Below are positions 6,568 through 7,012 of a stretch of 7,012 nt of DNA, in pieces (position 1 is the first letter of the stretch; every line of letters starts with the position of its first letter). The stretch comes from Chloroflexota bacterium (GTDB taxonomy: Bacteria; Chloroflexota; Anaerolineae; Caldilineales; Caldilineaceae). Below the pieces are notes generated by a model, which saw nothing but the letters and a program-made list of their open reading frames with translations, was not told the DNA's origin and did not search any database. The stretch covers positions 1 to 7,012 of the forward strand of contig QEUW01000389.1 in NCBI GenBank assembly GCA_003577005.1. Direction: 5' to 3'. The position numbers and the translations under genes are program-made.

Positions 6568-7012
6568 AGATTCTGTTTATAACTCCCTATGTGCCAAACT
6601 TGATCCGGGTCCGCCCCTACCAACTGTTGCGATCGCTGGTCGAGCGCGGGCATTCCATCACCTTGGCAACCGTCTGGAGCAGCGAAGAAGAAAAGGCTGA
6701 TTTGAAGCCCCTGGCCGACTGGGGTGTGCGGGTCATTGCCGAGCAGCTGCCGCTTTGGCGTTCGCTGGGTAATAGCCTGCTCACCCTGTTCACACGGGCA
6801 CCGTTGCAGGCCAACTTCTGTTGGCAGCCTCGGCTCGCTCGCCAGATTGTCCAACTCCTCGAACAAGACCCCCCTGATGTCGTCCATGTGGAGCACCTGC
6901 GTGGAGCGCCCTACGGCCTGCTGGTCAAGCGGCTGGGGCAAGCCCACCAGATCCCAATTCCAGTGGTGTGGGACAGTGTAGATTGTATTTCGTATCTGTT
7001 TGAACAGGCGGT
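6564..7012 (+). CDS. Glycosyltransferase, GT4-like, N-terminal part (3' truncated by window end)
   Basis: The ATG lies in an ATGA overlap with the stop of the preceding glycosyltransferase and the frame stays open to the window end, giving 149 codons. The protein starts MKILFITPYVPNLIRVRPYQ, the first strand and acceptor-side loop of a GT-B Rossmann domain, then LLRSLVERGHSITLATVWSS, typical of the Glyco_transf_4 N-terminal domain. Further on are PPDVVHVEHLRGAPYGLLV (about 107-125) and PVVWDSVDCISYLFEQ (about 132-147), where the DSVDCIS segment takes the place of the D-x-H-N motif of the upstream enzyme. The donor-binding half lies beyond the window. With no clear Shine-Dalgarno at a usual distance, translation probably depends on coupling to the upstream gene. 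The two enzymes likely add successive sugars to one glycan. The sugar specificity cannot be told. Confidence 0.85.
   Translation, partial: MKILFITPYVPNLIRVRPYQLLRSLVERGHSITLATVWSSEEEKADLKPLADWGVRVIAEQLPLWRSLGNSLLTLFTRAPLQANFCWQPRLARQIVQLLEQDPPDVVHVEHLRGAPYGLLVKRLGQAHQIPIPVVWDSVDCISYLFEQA

Noticed and set aside
6305..6700. A forward open frame spanning the junction of the two glycosyltransferases
   Set aside because: It lies in another frame over conserved GT4 motifs and the ATGA-coupled start, with no protein-like pattern of its own.
1..7012. CRISPR array, tRNA, rRNA, transposase or phage genes
   Set aside because: No regularly spaced direct repeats, cloverleaf or rRNA-like sequence, or recombinase motif was seen on either strand.

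Overview
The window reads as a moderately GC-rich bacterial chromosome with every supported gene on the + strand. The best guess is Chloroflexota (the Chloroflexus/Roseiflexus/Caldilinea side). This rests on remembered resemblance: a DUF4082 / PASTA / InlB-like-repeat surface protein, a Chloroflexota-style GT4 glycosyltransferase pair, and a membrane-anchored TolB-like propeller. No 16S or other marker gene is present, so the assignment is inference only.

Layout. Bases 2-1501 hold the 3' part of a large secreted or surface protein: the end of a DUF4082 domain, one PASTA domain, two InlB-type beta repeats and a C-terminal beta-rich, lectin-like domain. A 185-base gap follows, containing a striking long inverted repeat (1609-1663). 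Next come an MFS transporter (1687-2955) and, overlapping it by four bases (GTGA), a single-pass membrane protein with a TolB/PD40-like beta-propeller (2952-4187). A 124-base gap, AT-rich in its second half, carries a 16-base palindrome and a candidate promoter. It precedes a GHMP sugar kinase resembling D-glycero-alpha-D-manno-heptose 7-phosphate kinase (4312-5292). After a 60-base gap come a complete GT4-type glycosyltransferase (5353-6567) and, overlapping it by four bases (ATGA), the 5' part of a second GT4-type glycosyltransferase that runs off the window (6564-7012).

How the genes may work together. The kinase and the two glycosyltransferases look like part of a cell-surface polysaccharide or glycoprotein-glycan locus. 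The kinase would supply a phosphorylated sugar on the way to a nucleotide sugar (heptose, if the HddA resemblance holds), and the transferases would build the glycan. The MFS transporter and the propeller protein are translationally coupled and may act as a pair at the membrane; their substrate cannot be read from the sequence. The surface protein ends upstream of the hairpin and is probably a separate transcription unit.

I found no RNA genes, CRISPR array, transposase or integrase. The window is mostly ordinary envelope and glycan biology. The least explained items are the intergenic hairpin, the MFS/propeller pair and the palindrome before the kinase.
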